From: UBA9647 sp035506075
GTDB lineage: Bacteria > Bacteroidota > Ignavibacteria > UBA10030
NCBI GenBank assembly: GCA_035506075.1
Contig: DATJQB010000026.1
Coordinates: 1-19,079 of the forward strand
Direction: 5' to 3'
DNA length: 19,079 bases
The translations under genes were made by a program, and so were the position numbers. Shown in pieces: positions 1 to 6,855 of the stretch. Within the stretch, counting starts at the first letter, position 1; every line of letters begins with the position of its first letter. The notes under the pieces were generated by a model. It had not been told where the DNA came from. It did not search any database and saw only the letters and a list, made by a program, of their open reading frames with translations.

Positions 1-495
1 TTCCGCGGTCCCACCGGAGGTGCTGGTGAAATCGGCCACGTATCGATTCGCTTCGATGGCAGGCCCTGCAATTGCGGCAGCGTTGGATGTGTGGAGGCCT
101 ATGTGGGACAGCGCTACCTGTCGCAGCGAACCGCCGAGCGTTTGCAGGCCCATCCGGAGTCCAGAATTCTACAGCTCGTTGGCGGTGACATTTCGAAGAT
201 TGAACCCGTCTATATCTCACAAGCCGCACACGAAGGGGATGCCTTTGCGCGTGAAGTGTTCGTTGAAGCGGGGACACTGCTCGGGGTTGCCCTTGCGGGC
301 GTTATGAACATCATGGACTTGAGAGTGAGCATTATCGGGGGAGGAATATCGGCTGCCGGCGAATTCGTCATGAACGCCGTGCAGGATTCTGTCGTGAAGC
401 ACGTGCTCAAGCCGCTTCGGAAAGAGATCCGTGTGCTTCCCGCCCGTCTTGGAAACGAGGCCGGGCTCCTTGGCGCTGCAGGCCTGGTGATGTGA
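1..495 (+). CDS. ROK-family sugar kinase or regulator, C-terminal part (5' end outside window)
   Basis: The open frame runs in from the window edge and stops with TGA at 493-495, giving 164 residues of a protein that is usually about 300. Residues 9-13 (GEIGH) and the cysteine cluster at residues 23-32 (CNCGSVGCVE) form the ROK signature: a histidine and three cysteines that hold a structural zinc. A later glycine-rich stretch (IIGGGIS) and the ending GNEAGLLGAAGLVM are also typical of the family. ROK members include cytosolic glucokinases, N-acetylmannosamine and N-acetylglucosamine kinases, and repressors with an N-terminal helix-turn-helix. The missing N-terminus prevents choosing between kinase and repressor. 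The stop codon lies 14 nt before the chosen lptD start, so the two genes are probably co-transcribed. Confidence 0.9.
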   Translation, partial: FRGPTGGAGEIGHVSIRFDGRPCNCGSVGCVEAYVGQRYLSQRTAERLQAHPESRILQLVGGDISKIEPVYISQAAHEGDAFAREVFVEAGTLLGVALAGVMNIMDLRVSIIGGGISAAGEFVMNAVQDSVVKHVLKPLRKEIRVLPARLGNEAGLLGAAGLVM

Positions 496-509
496 GACGG
501 GATTCCGGG

Positions 510-3134
510 ATGAAACTCCCTACCCCACAGACCAAGTTTATTGTTGCCCTTCTCTTCAGCATACTCTTCTCCCCGTTGCTGAAGTCGCAGACCGCGTTAC
601 CCGTCAAATCCGACACATCAAAAACTGCCGCGTCAGGCCGCGATACCTCTGCTGCCGCAAGCTCCGGCGTCGATACAGTTGTCACGTACATCGCGAAGGA
701 TTCCATCGTCTACTCGATGACGACCCGCCTGATGAACATGTATGGCAAGGGTGAACTCCATTACCGAACGATTGGTTTGAAGTCTGAACGGGTGGACGTG
801 AATTGGGATTCCGCGACGCTCAATGCCCAGGGGATCCCCGACACTTCGGCAAAGGCGACAAAGAAAACGATCGGCGCGCCGATCATGGTCGACGGCGGGG
901 AAACGTATCACGGCTCGAACATACGCTACAACTTCAAGACGCAGAAGGGAAAGATTAACGTCGGGGATACGGAAATCGAGCAGGGGTACTACCACGGCGA
1001 GGCGATCAAGAAAATTGAGAAGGATGTGCTCTATGTCGCCGGCGGAAGGTACACGACGTGCGATGCCGAACATCCGCATTACTACTTCTTCAGTCCGAAG
1101 ATGAAAGTGATCCTTCGCGACAGGATCGTCGCTGAGCCGGTATACTTGTACATCGCGGACATTCCTGTCTTCGCCCTCCCGTTTGGTGTGTTTCCCAATG
1201 AATCGGGCCGGCGGTCGGGATTGATTGCCCCGGCCTACGGCGATGATGCGCGCAAGGGGCGGTATCTCAGCCACTTTGGCTACTACTGGGCCATCAACGA
1301 TTACATGGACGCATCCTCGACGTTCGATTGGTTTACACGGGGCGGATACCTGAACCGATCGATGTTCCGTTACGCTCTCAGGTATGACTTTACGGGATCG
1401 ATCTCCGCGAATTACACAGATTTCCATACAGGCGAACTCGGCGACCCGGGGCGGCAGGAACAGAAAGAATACAACGTCCAGATCAATCATAATCAGCAGA
1501 TCGACCCGACAGCGCGGTTCGATGTGAATTTCTCATTCTCGTCAGGAAGCTACTTCAGGAACGTCAGCTCCAACCTGAACGAGATCCTGCAGCAGAATAT
1601 CGTCTCCACCGCCACGCTTTCCAAGAGCTGGGCGGAAGGAAGCCGCAGCCTGACGCTGAGTTTGTATCGCGATCAGAATCTTTCCACAAACGATGTTCAG
1701 TCGCGCCTGCCGACGTTTTCATTCAACCAATCGCAGTTCTTTCCGTTCAAATCAAGCTCAAAGCTCCGCAGCTCGACGACAGACGCGGCGGACCAGGCAA
1801 ACTGGTACGAGCTGATCGGCGTCTCATACAGCGCTCAGGGACAATTCGACCGGTCACGTCTCTACCACACACAGCCCGACAGCTCGGTGTTGGAGGAGAT
1901 CAACTCGCACGCAGGCGTGAGCCACCAGATTTCAATCTCAGCCTCGCCGAAGGTTGGCCATTTCTCTGTTGCACCGTTCATAAGCTACAACGAAAAATGG
2001 TACAACAAGAGCACCGTGCAGGGATTCGAACGGGTGAACGGACGGGATACACTGGTCCAGCGTGACGTCAATGGGTTCAATGCAGTCCGCACTTTTCAGA
2101 CGGGCTTATCCGCATCGACGAGGTTCTTCGGTATCGTGCAGCCCCAGGTATTCGGAATTACTGCCATCCGGCACACAGTCACCCCCAGCCTGACCTTCAG
2201 CTACACGCCGGATTTTTCTGATCCCCGGTTTGGGTACTACGGAAGCTACGTTGACACGACAGGGAGGACTGTTCGCTACGACAAATTTCAGGACGAAGTC
2301 TATGGCGGATCGGGGGCCGGGAAGACTGAAGCCGTGAGCCTGAGCGTGGGGAACCTCTTCGAAATGAAGGTGCGAACGAATGACACGACGCAACAGGAGC
2401 AGAAGATCCAGCTCATGAACATTGGTGCCAATCTTTCGTACAACTTCGCCGGGGACAGCTTGCGCCTCTCGCAACTGAGCCTGTCCTATCGCACGGACAT
2501 CGGGAGCCTGCTGAGTCTTAGCGCGAGCACAACGCACAATTTCTACGTCTTCGATCAGGCCGCAAACGCTCGCGTCAACAAATTCCTCTGGTCCACAGGA
2601 AAATACTGGCCCGACCTGACAAGCGTTTCGTTCTCTGCTTCGACATCGCTCAGCGGAGAAAAGAAACAGTCATCGCCTGGAACTGGTGGCGTGCCGCAGA
2701 ATGTGACGCAGGAGCAACAACGAGCCTCGGGTCAGGTCACTCCTCCTGTCCAACAGCGATCCTACGGCGGCCTGTATGACACTGAATCAGCTGACTTCAG
2801 CATCCCGTGGAGTCTGACCCTCAGCTACACTTTTTCGCAGTCGCAGCCGAACCCCGAAGTAAAAAACAGGAGCTCGTCGATGAATGCGAGCCTCTCGTTC
2901 AACCTGACAGAGAAGTGGAAGTTCACGGGGAGCGGAAGCTATGATTTTGTCCGGAAGGAATTCGCAGCACCGAGCGTTACGGCCTACAGGGATCTCCACT
3001 GCTGGGAAATGAACTTCTCGTGGTTCCCGATTGGTTTCTACAGGGGGTACCGGCTCGAGCTCCGGATCAAGGCGCCGCAGCTGCAGGACCTGAAGGTGAC
3101 GAAGCAGGGCAGTGCGAGAGGAACGTATTACTAA
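510..3134 (+). CDS. lptD: LPS-assembly outer-membrane protein LptD
   Basis: This protein of 874 residues (from the ATG) is the outer-membrane barrel that receives LPS from the periplasmic Lpt bridge and places it in the outer leaflet. The first ~27 residues are a signal peptide: a lysine, then the hydrophobic run FIVALLFSILF. An OstA/LptA-like N-terminal domain follows (about residues 55-180). Next come the family blocks YTTCD, PVYLYIADIPVFALPFGVFP and RRSGLIAP, then many alternating beta-strand segments to the C-terminus. Only two cysteines are visible, C184 and C831. An in-frame GTG at 492 overlaps the ROK stop and would add six residues. I prefer the ATG because the signal peptide begins there, but no strong ribosome binding site decides it. 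The end is convergent with clpX. Confidence 0.92.
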   Translation: MKLPTPQTKFIVALLFSILFSPLLKSQTALPVKSDTSKTAASGRDTSAAASSGVDTVVTYIAKDSIVYSMTTRLMNMYGKGELHYRTIGLKSERVDVNWDSATLNAQGIPDTSAKATKKTIGAPIMVDGGETYHGSNIRYNFKTQKGKINVGDTEIEQGYYHGEAIKKIEKDVLYVAGGRYTTCDAEHPHYYFFSPKMKVILRDRIVAEPVYLYIADIPVFALPFGVFPNESGRRSGLIAPAYGDDARKGRYLSHFGYYWAINDYMDASSTFDWFTRGGYLNRSMFRYALRYDFTGSISANYTDFHTGELGDPGRQEQKEYNVQINHNQQIDPTARFDVNFSFSSGSYFRNVSSNLNEILQQNIVSTATLSKSWAEGSRSLTLSLYRDQNLSTNDVQSRLPTFSFNQSQFFPFKSSSKLRSSTTDAADQANWYELIGVSYSAQGQFDRSRLYHTQPDSSVLEEINSHAGVSHQISISASPKVGHFSVAPFISYNEKWYNKSTVQGFERVNGRDTLVQRDVNGFNAVRTFQTGLSASTRFFGIVQPQVFGITAIRHTVTPSLTFSYTPDFSDPRFGYYGSYVDTTGRTVRYDKFQDEVYGGSGAGKTEAVSLSVGNLFEMKVRTNDTTQQEQKIQLMNIGANLSYNFAGDSLRLSQLSLSYRTDIGSLLSLSASTTHNFYVFDQAANARVNKFLWSTGKYWPDLTSVSFSASTSLSGEKKQSSPGTGGVPQNVTQEQQRASGQVTPPVQQRSYGGLYDTESADFSIPWSLTLSYTFSQSQPNPEVKNRSSSMNASLSFNLTEKWKFTGSGSYDFVRKEFAAPSVTAYRDLHCWEMNFSWFPIGFYRGYRLELRIKAPQLQDLKVTKQGSARGTYY

Positions 3135-3136
3135 GC

Positions 3137-3176
3137 GGGGGTGATGAAACGAAACGGGCTCGTGAGGATCACCCCC
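3137..3176 (+). terminator. Hairpin after lptD (possible terminator, no T-run)
   Basis: GGGGGTGAT at 3137-3145 pairs perfectly with ATCACCCCC at 3168-3176 (9 bp, 22-nt loop), starting three bases after the lptD stop. No T-tract follows on the plus strand, so it is at best a weak intrinsic terminator or an mRNA-stabilising stem. It shares base 3176 and its loop with the clpX terminator stem, so only one of the two can form at a time. Confidence 0.4.
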
Positions 3177-3183
3177 GAGCCCG
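3146..3183 (-). terminator. Intrinsic terminator of the tig-clpP-clpX unit
   Basis: Read on the minus strand, CGGGCTCG (3183-3176) pairs with CGAGCCCG (3162-3155) around a 13-nt loop. The stem is followed by TTTCGTTTC (3154-3146), a T-rich run. It starts 28 nt after the clpX stop, and a GC-rich stem plus T-run is the standard intrinsic terminator layout. Confidence 0.6.
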
Positions 3184-3211
3184 CACCAAGAATCGCATGA
3201 GTATCGTTTGC

Positions 3212-4471
3212 TTACGCCGACTTTCGTTCTTCGTAGAGGTAGATCGGTTCCTTTGACTTGACAATCGTGTCCTTGGTGATGATGCATTTGGACACGTTCT
3301 GGCGCGATGGCAGCTGATACATGATGTCGAGCATGATTGCCTCGACAATGGCTCTCAGCGCACGTGCACCGCCGCCACGCTCAACAGCCTTCGCTACGAC
3401 TGCACTGAGCGCCGCATCCTCGATCTCCAGTTCCACGCCTTCCATCATGAACAACTTCTTGTACTGCTTGACGAGCGCGTTCCGCGGTTCGGTCAGAATG
3501 TTCAACAGAGCGGTTTCGTTCAGCGAGTGAAGCGTCGCAACAACCGGCAACCTGCCGACGAACTCGGGAATAAGTCCGTACTTCAGCAGATCATCCGGCT
3601 CGACCTGTGACAGGTACGTGTCGGACGAGCGCCCTTTTTTGCCATGAAGGTCAGCGCCGAAGCCGACAGGATTCTGGGAGACACGACGCTCGATGATCTT
3701 GTCAAGTCCTTCGAATGCTCCGCCGCAGATGAACAGGATGTTCTTCGTGTTGAGGTTGATGAGGCTCTGCTCAGGATGTTTCCTGCCTCCCTTGGGGGGG
3801 ACGCCGGCAACTGTTCCTTCAAGAATCTTCAGCAATGCCTGCTGCACGCCTTCACCCGACACATCGCGTGTGATGGATGCGCTGTCGCTCTTTCGGCTGA
3901 TCTTGTCGATCTCGTCGATGTAGACGATGCCGCGTTCGGCTTTCTCGATGTTGTATTCCGCATTCTGCAGCAGGTAGACAAGAATTGTCTCGACGTCGTC
4001 GCCAACATAGCCGGCTTCAGTCAGCGTCGTCGCGTCGGCGATGGCGAAGGGGACATCAAGAATCCGAGCAAGTGTCTGGGCGAGAAGGGTCTTTCCTGTG
4101 CCGGTGGGACCGATGAGAAGAATATTGCTCTTCTCGATCTCCACTTCATCCAAGTTGTGAAGATTATCGTTGGAGTCTATACGTTTGTAGTGGTTATAGA
4201 CAGCCACAGCCAGCGTGCGCTTGGCGTGTTCCTGTCCAATCACGAATTCATCCAGTGCCTTCTTGATCTCGACTGGGGCCAGCGATCCGCGCGTTGTTTG
4301 TTTCTTCGCGCTGATGGCAGCCATGTTGTTCCGGATGATGTCGACGGAACTTGAAACGCAGAGATCACAGATGTACACATCCGGGCCGGCGATGATGCTG
4401 TTGACCTCATCGGATGAGCGCCCGCAGAACGAGCACGTGATCTTTTCCCCCTGTTTTGGCTTCTGGCTCAT
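3212..4471 (-). CDS. clpX: ClpX, ATP-dependent unfoldase subunit of ClpXP
   Basis: This 419-residue protein is full length for the family. ClpX hexamers recognise tagged or specific substrates, unfold them with ATP and feed them into the ClpP chamber in the cytosol. The N-terminal zinc domain has cysteines C13, C16, C35 and C38. The AAA+ core shows Walker A GPTGTGKT (121-128), pore loop GYVG (154-157), Walker B IVYIDEID (182-189), the RKH loop (230-232) and sensor-2 GGAR (367-370). The ClpP-docking tripeptide is VGF (269-271) rather than the more common IGF, a conservative change. The ATG at 4471 is preceded by GAAGG about 10 nt upstream. The gene follows clpP by 55 nt on the same strand, and its partner being next door supports the assignment. 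Confidence 0.98.
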   Translation of the reverse strand: MSQKPKQGEKITCSFCGRSSDEVNSIIAGPDVYICDLCVSSSVDIIRNNMAAISAKKQTTRGSLAPVEIKKALDEFVIGQEHAKRTLAVAVYNHYKRIDSNDNLHNLDEVEIEKSNILLIGPTGTGKTLLAQTLARILDVPFAIADATTLTEAGYVGDDVETILVYLLQNAEYNIEKAERGIVYIDEIDKISRKSDSASITRDVSGEGVQQALLKILEGTVAGVPPKGGRKHPEQSLINLNTKNILFICGGAFEGLDKIIERRVSQNPVGFGADLHGKKGRSSDTYLSQVEPDDLLKYGLIPEFVGRLPVVATLHSLNETALLNILTEPRNALVKQYKKLFMMEGVELEIEDAALSAVVAKAVERGGGARALRAIVEAIMLDIMYQLPSRQNVSKCIITKDTIVKSKEPIYLYEERKSA

Positions 4472-4526
4472 ATCCCGAATACCTTCGTACCGATGCTGTT
4501 CAAAAAGTTCGTGTTCAACGGGACAA

Positions 4527-5159
4527 TTACTTGTCTTTCTTCGGTTCCCCTGTGCGCTTGATCAGAATGTTGTCGATCAGGCCGTAGTCTTTTGCTTCCT
4601 GGGAAGACATGTAGTAATCGCGGTCGGTATCCTTCTCAACCTCGTCGACCGGTTTGCCGGAATGCATCGAGAGGATTTCGTTGATCCTCTTCTTTGTCTT
4701 CAGAATCTCTTCGGCCTGAATCCTGATATCGGATGCGGTTCCCTGGACGCCGCCCCACGGCTGATGGATCATCACGCGCGCGTTCGGGAGTGCGGTCCGC
4801 TTTCCCTTCGCCCCGCCTGTCAGCAGCACCGCAGCCATACTCGCCGCCATGCCGATGCAGATTGTGGAAACCTCTGGCCGAATGTACTGCATCGTATCAT
4901 AAATCGCAAGGCCGGCCGTCACACTCCCGCCCGGACTGTTGATGTACAGATGGATGTCTTTGTCCGGATCCTCGGACTCGAGAAAGAGGAGCTGGGCGAT
5001 CACGAGGCTTGAGATCGTATCGTCAATCGGTGTCCCGATGAAGACGATGCGTTCCTTCAACAAACGCGAGTAGATGTCGTACGCCCGTTCTCCCCGGCCG
5101 GTTGTCTCTACAACGATAGGAACGAGTTGGTTGTAGACTTCGTATTTCGATTCACTCAT
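4527..5159 (-). CDS. clpP: ClpP, serine protease subunit of ClpXP
   Basis: This 210-residue protein is the barrel-forming peptidase that degrades polypeptides delivered by ClpX (or ClpA/C types). The catalytic triad is visible as S107 (in GMAASM), H132 (in MIHQP) and D181 (in DTDRD), in the same register as the Bacillus subtilis S98/H123/D172 set. The oxyanion-strand motif INSPGGSVTAG (73-83) is intact. The short N-terminal extension before the conserved LVP is probably a propeptide. The ATG at 5159 is 7 nt beyond the tig stop, and its ribosome binding site AAAGGA (5170-5175) lies inside the last tig codons, so clpP translation is probably coupled to tig. clpX follows. Confidence 0.98.
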   Translation of the reverse strand: MSESKYEVYNQLVPIVVETTGRGERAYDIYSRLLKERIVFIGTPIDDTISSLVIAQLLFLESEDPDKDIHLYINSPGGSVTAGLAIYDTMQYIRPEVSTICIGMAASMAAVLLTGGAKGKRTALPNARVMIHQPWGGVQGTASDIRIQAEEILKTKKRINEILSMHSGKPVDEVEKDTDRDYYMSSQEAKDYGLIDNILIKRTGEPKKDK

Positions 5160-5166
5160 GGAGCGT

Positions 5167-6456
5167 CTATCCTTTCACAAGGTTGTTCGGCAGCGTCTGT
5201 TCGTCCACTTCCTTGATGGTATTGCTGCTTATGAGCAGGTCGATGAGCTTGTCGCCGACGAGCCTGTCTTTGATCTGATCCGATGATTTATAGTACGTGA
5301 TTAATCGGTCCTTATCAATCCCTATCTTCGGGGCTTCCCGCTCGGCGAGCGCGACAAGAGCCTCGTCGTCGATCGTGAGCTTCTCCGCAGAGACAAGTTC
5401 TTCGCGCAGCAGCGCCCATTTCGCCTGGAAGACTGCGTACGCATGGTTTTCTTCGAAGAACTTCTCCACTTCGAAGTTGGGGGGAAGCTGCTTGTTCGGA
5501 TACTGCCCCTTGACTTCCTCGAGGAGATTTTCAAGGACACTGCGCGTCAACGATTCGGGAACCTGGAACTCGTGGATCCGGATGATCTCGCTGACGATCG
5601 CGTTGATGAGATTGCGCCGGTTCTTTTCCTTCCAGTAATTCTCGAGATCTTCACGGACACCCTTGCGGAATTCCTCGACCGTCGTCACCTTTTCGTTCGT
5701 GACCTTCTTGACAAGCTCGTCGTTGAGTTCAGGAAGCACAACACGCTCCACCTTGGTGACCTTCGCCTTCATGTTCACCTTGTGTGTGTGATCATCGTGC
5801 TTGTGCTCGAATTTGATTTCGTGCTCGCTCCCTTTCTGTGTCGCCTGCAGTGCATCCTTGAACGGCTGCTCCAGCTGCGGATCGGCAAGGTAAAACTTCG
5901 CGCCGTCCGTCTTCTTGCCGATGATCGGGAACCCGGTATCGTCAAATTCCTGGAGATCCGCGGTCACAACATGCTCATCACTGGTCACGGCCTCGACTTC
6001 CTCCCGCGAGCTGTTGATCTTGCGGATCCTTTCCATTTCATCGTCCATCTCCTGGTCCGTCACGTGGTGCACAACCGTTTCCACAGTCAGCCCCTTGTAC
6101 TGCTTCAACGTGATCGTCGGCCGGATGTCGTACTGGATCTTGACCCAGAACCGTTCGCCCCTGTCGAACTTCATGTCTGTCAGTGTCGGATCGCCGATCG
6201 GCTTGAGGTCCTGTTCCTTCACGACTTTGCGGTAAAGCTCGCTCGCCAGCTTGTCGAGATACTCATGCTCAATCATATCTCCGTACATCTTCTTGACAAG
6301 CTCGATCGGTGCTTTGCCTTTGCGGAATCCCTTGATCTCGATTTTCGGACCATATTCCCGGTACGCCTTGTCGAAATAGGGCTGCAGTTCCGTTGCATTC
6401 ATTTCGATTTCAACTTCCCGGGAAACCTCTGTGAGCGAATGAACCGTTACTTCCAA
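5167..6456 (-). CDS. tig: Trigger factor, ribosome-bound chaperone
   Basis: Trigger factor docks at the ribosomal exit tunnel and shields nascent chains. The start is taken as TTG at 6456, giving 429 residues. AAAGGAG sits 7 nt upstream, and this start puts the ribosome-binding signature GFRKGKAP at residues 43-50, the same numbering as in Escherichia coli. An in-frame GTG at 6486 would add ten residues, but it would bury the ribosome binding site inside the gene. Domain order is N-terminal ribosome-binding domain, a central FKBP-like domain (about 140-235) and a helical C-terminal arm domain. The central domain is poorly conserved and carries a histidine-rich stretch (EHKHDDHTHK), so peptidyl-prolyl isomerase activity is doubtful. 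The gene is first in tig-clpP-clpX, a classical arrangement, and lies 40 nt downstream of tRNA-Leu. Confidence 0.95.
   Translation of the reverse strand: MEVTVHSLTEVSREVEIEMNATELQPYFDKAYREYGPKIEIKGFRKGKAPIELVKKMYGDMIEHEYLDKLASELYRKVVKEQDLKPIGDPTLTDMKFDRGERFWVKIQYDIRPTITLKQYKGLTVETVVHHVTDQEMDDEMERIRKINSSREEVEAVTSDEHVVTADLQEFDDTGFPIIGKKTDGAKFYLADPQLEQPFKDALQATQKGSEHEIKFEHKHDDHTHKVNMKAKVTKVERVVLPELNDELVKKVTNEKVTTVEEFRKGVREDLENYWKEKNRRNLINAIVSEIIRIHEFQVPESLTRSVLENLLEEVKGQYPNKQLPPNFEVEKFFEENHAYAVFQAKWALLREELVSAEKLTIDDEALVALAEREAPKIGIDKDRLITYYKSSDQIKDRLVGDKLIDLLISSNTIKEVDEQTLPNNLVKG
5170..5175 (-). promoter_or_regulatory. Ribosome binding site of clpP inside tig
   Basis: AAAGGA on the minus strand lies 10 nt before the clpP ATG and overlaps the final sense and stop codons of tig. 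This fixes the clpP start and suggests translational coupling between the two genes. Confidence 0.7.
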
Positions 6457-6463
6457 GTTGGTA

Positions 6464-6470
6464 CTCCTTT
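6464..6470 (-). promoter_or_regulatory. Ribosome binding site fixing the TTG start of tig
   Basis: AAAGGAG on the minus strand is 7 nt from the TTG at 6456-6454. It is among the strongest Shine-Dalgarno matches in the window and decides between the TTG and the upstream GTG at 6486. Confidence 0.8.
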
Positions 6471-6496
6471 CTGACGATTGAGACACTGCTTTATTG

Positions 6497-6578
6497 TGGG
6501 CGGAGGGGGGGTCGAACCCCCATGGGTTGCCCCACTAGCTCCTAAGGCTAGCGCGTCTGCCAGTTTCGCCATCCGCCC
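6497..6578 (-). tRNA. trnL: tRNA-Leu, anticodon UAG
   Basis: This 82-nt gene has a complete cloverleaf on the minus strand. The acceptor stem GGGCGGA pairs with TCCGCCC. The D-arm carries the conserved GG. The anticodon stem GCTAG/GCTAG encloses loop CTTAGGA, with TAG at the anticodon position, so it reads CUA-type leucine codons. The long variable arm (TGGG/CCCA) marks a class II tRNA, as expected for leucine. The T-arm is GGGGG, TTCGACC, CCCCC. The discriminator base is A, and the following CAA shows that the 3' CCA is not encoded and must be added by the nucleotidyltransferase. The gene lies 40 nt upstream of tig on the same strand. Confidence 0.95.
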
Positions 6579-6769
6579 GAGAACAATCTACCGGACCTGT
6601 GAGAGGCAAGGAGCAGTACGTCCGGGAGCGCGTCTGCCTGCCATCGCAGTCCCGTTGTTCCGGGATGCGGGCTCACACGGCTGCGGTCCCTTGGCGCCGT
6701 CGACGAAAGACCCTCCGCTGCAAGGCCCTGGACTGCCTGAACAAGCCGGCCCGGCCTCTCATTGAGATG
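6579..6769. other. GC-rich spacer upstream of tRNA-Leu
   Basis: About 190 bases lie between the TPR-gene terminator and the tRNA 5' end. I find no credible gene. The spacer must hold the promoter for tRNA-Leu and probably tig. A TAGATT at 6590-6585, a few bases before the mature tRNA end, could be a -10 box, but no well-spaced -35 is visible. At 6627-6645 there is a partial copy of the tRNA-Leu 5' half. Small palindromes include an 11-nt element GCCGGCCCGGC near 6746. A search by eye for SRP RNA and tmRNA signatures was negative. Confidence 0.5.
6627..6645 (-). repeat. Partial copy of the tRNA-Leu D-arm
   Basis: GGCAGACGCGCT (minus strand, 6638-6627) is identical over 12 nt to the D-arm of tRNA-Leu at 6561-6550. 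It is preceded by GATGGC (6645-6640), which is also found in the tRNA (6573-6568) but with shorter spacing. The rest of the tRNA is not recognisable here. It looks like a decayed 5' fragment of a second tRNA-Leu, though chance is not excluded. Confidence 0.4.
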
Positions 6770-6807
6770 AAAAAAAATCCTCAAATGTTCAACCATTTTG
6801 AGGATTT
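6770..6807 (-). terminator. Intrinsic terminator of the TPR gene
   Basis: On the minus strand AAATCCTCAAAATG pairs with CATTTGAGGATTT (one bulged base) and runs directly into eight T residues. The stem is modest in GC, but the shape and T-run are textbook. It lies 49 nt beyond the TPR stop codon and would also insulate the tRNA-Leu/tig unit. Confidence 0.85.
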
Positions 6808-6855
6808 CATGACGCACTAATATACGAAAGAATCATGAAAACAAAAAAAGAGGGT

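Noticed and set aside
633..1490. Long open frame (285 residues) antisense to lptD
   Set aside because: It lies fully opposite a well-supported gene, has no recognisable motif, and is explained by codon bias in GC-rich DNA.
3659..3667. VGF instead of IGF in the ClpP-docking loop of ClpX
   Set aside because: A conservative replacement of one branched residue by another; docking should be kept.
3644..4354. Open frame of 236 residues antisense to clpX
   Set aside because: It mirrors the conserved clpX coding sequence and has no family character or ribosome binding site.
4836..4845. ClpP has alanine instead of glycine after the catalytic serine region (ASMAA)
   Set aside because: This variant is known in Bacteroidota-type ClpP proteins, and the triad is intact, so it is lineage character and not an anomaly.
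5443..6474. Open frame of 343 residues antisense to tig
   Set aside because: Same reason: a shadow of tig, with leucine- and valine-rich composition expected from reversed acidic and lysine codons.
6579..6769. Possible SRP RNA or other structured small RNA in the GC-rich spacer
   Set aside because: The conserved SRP loop sequence is absent on both strands, and no tmRNA or other signature is recognisable.
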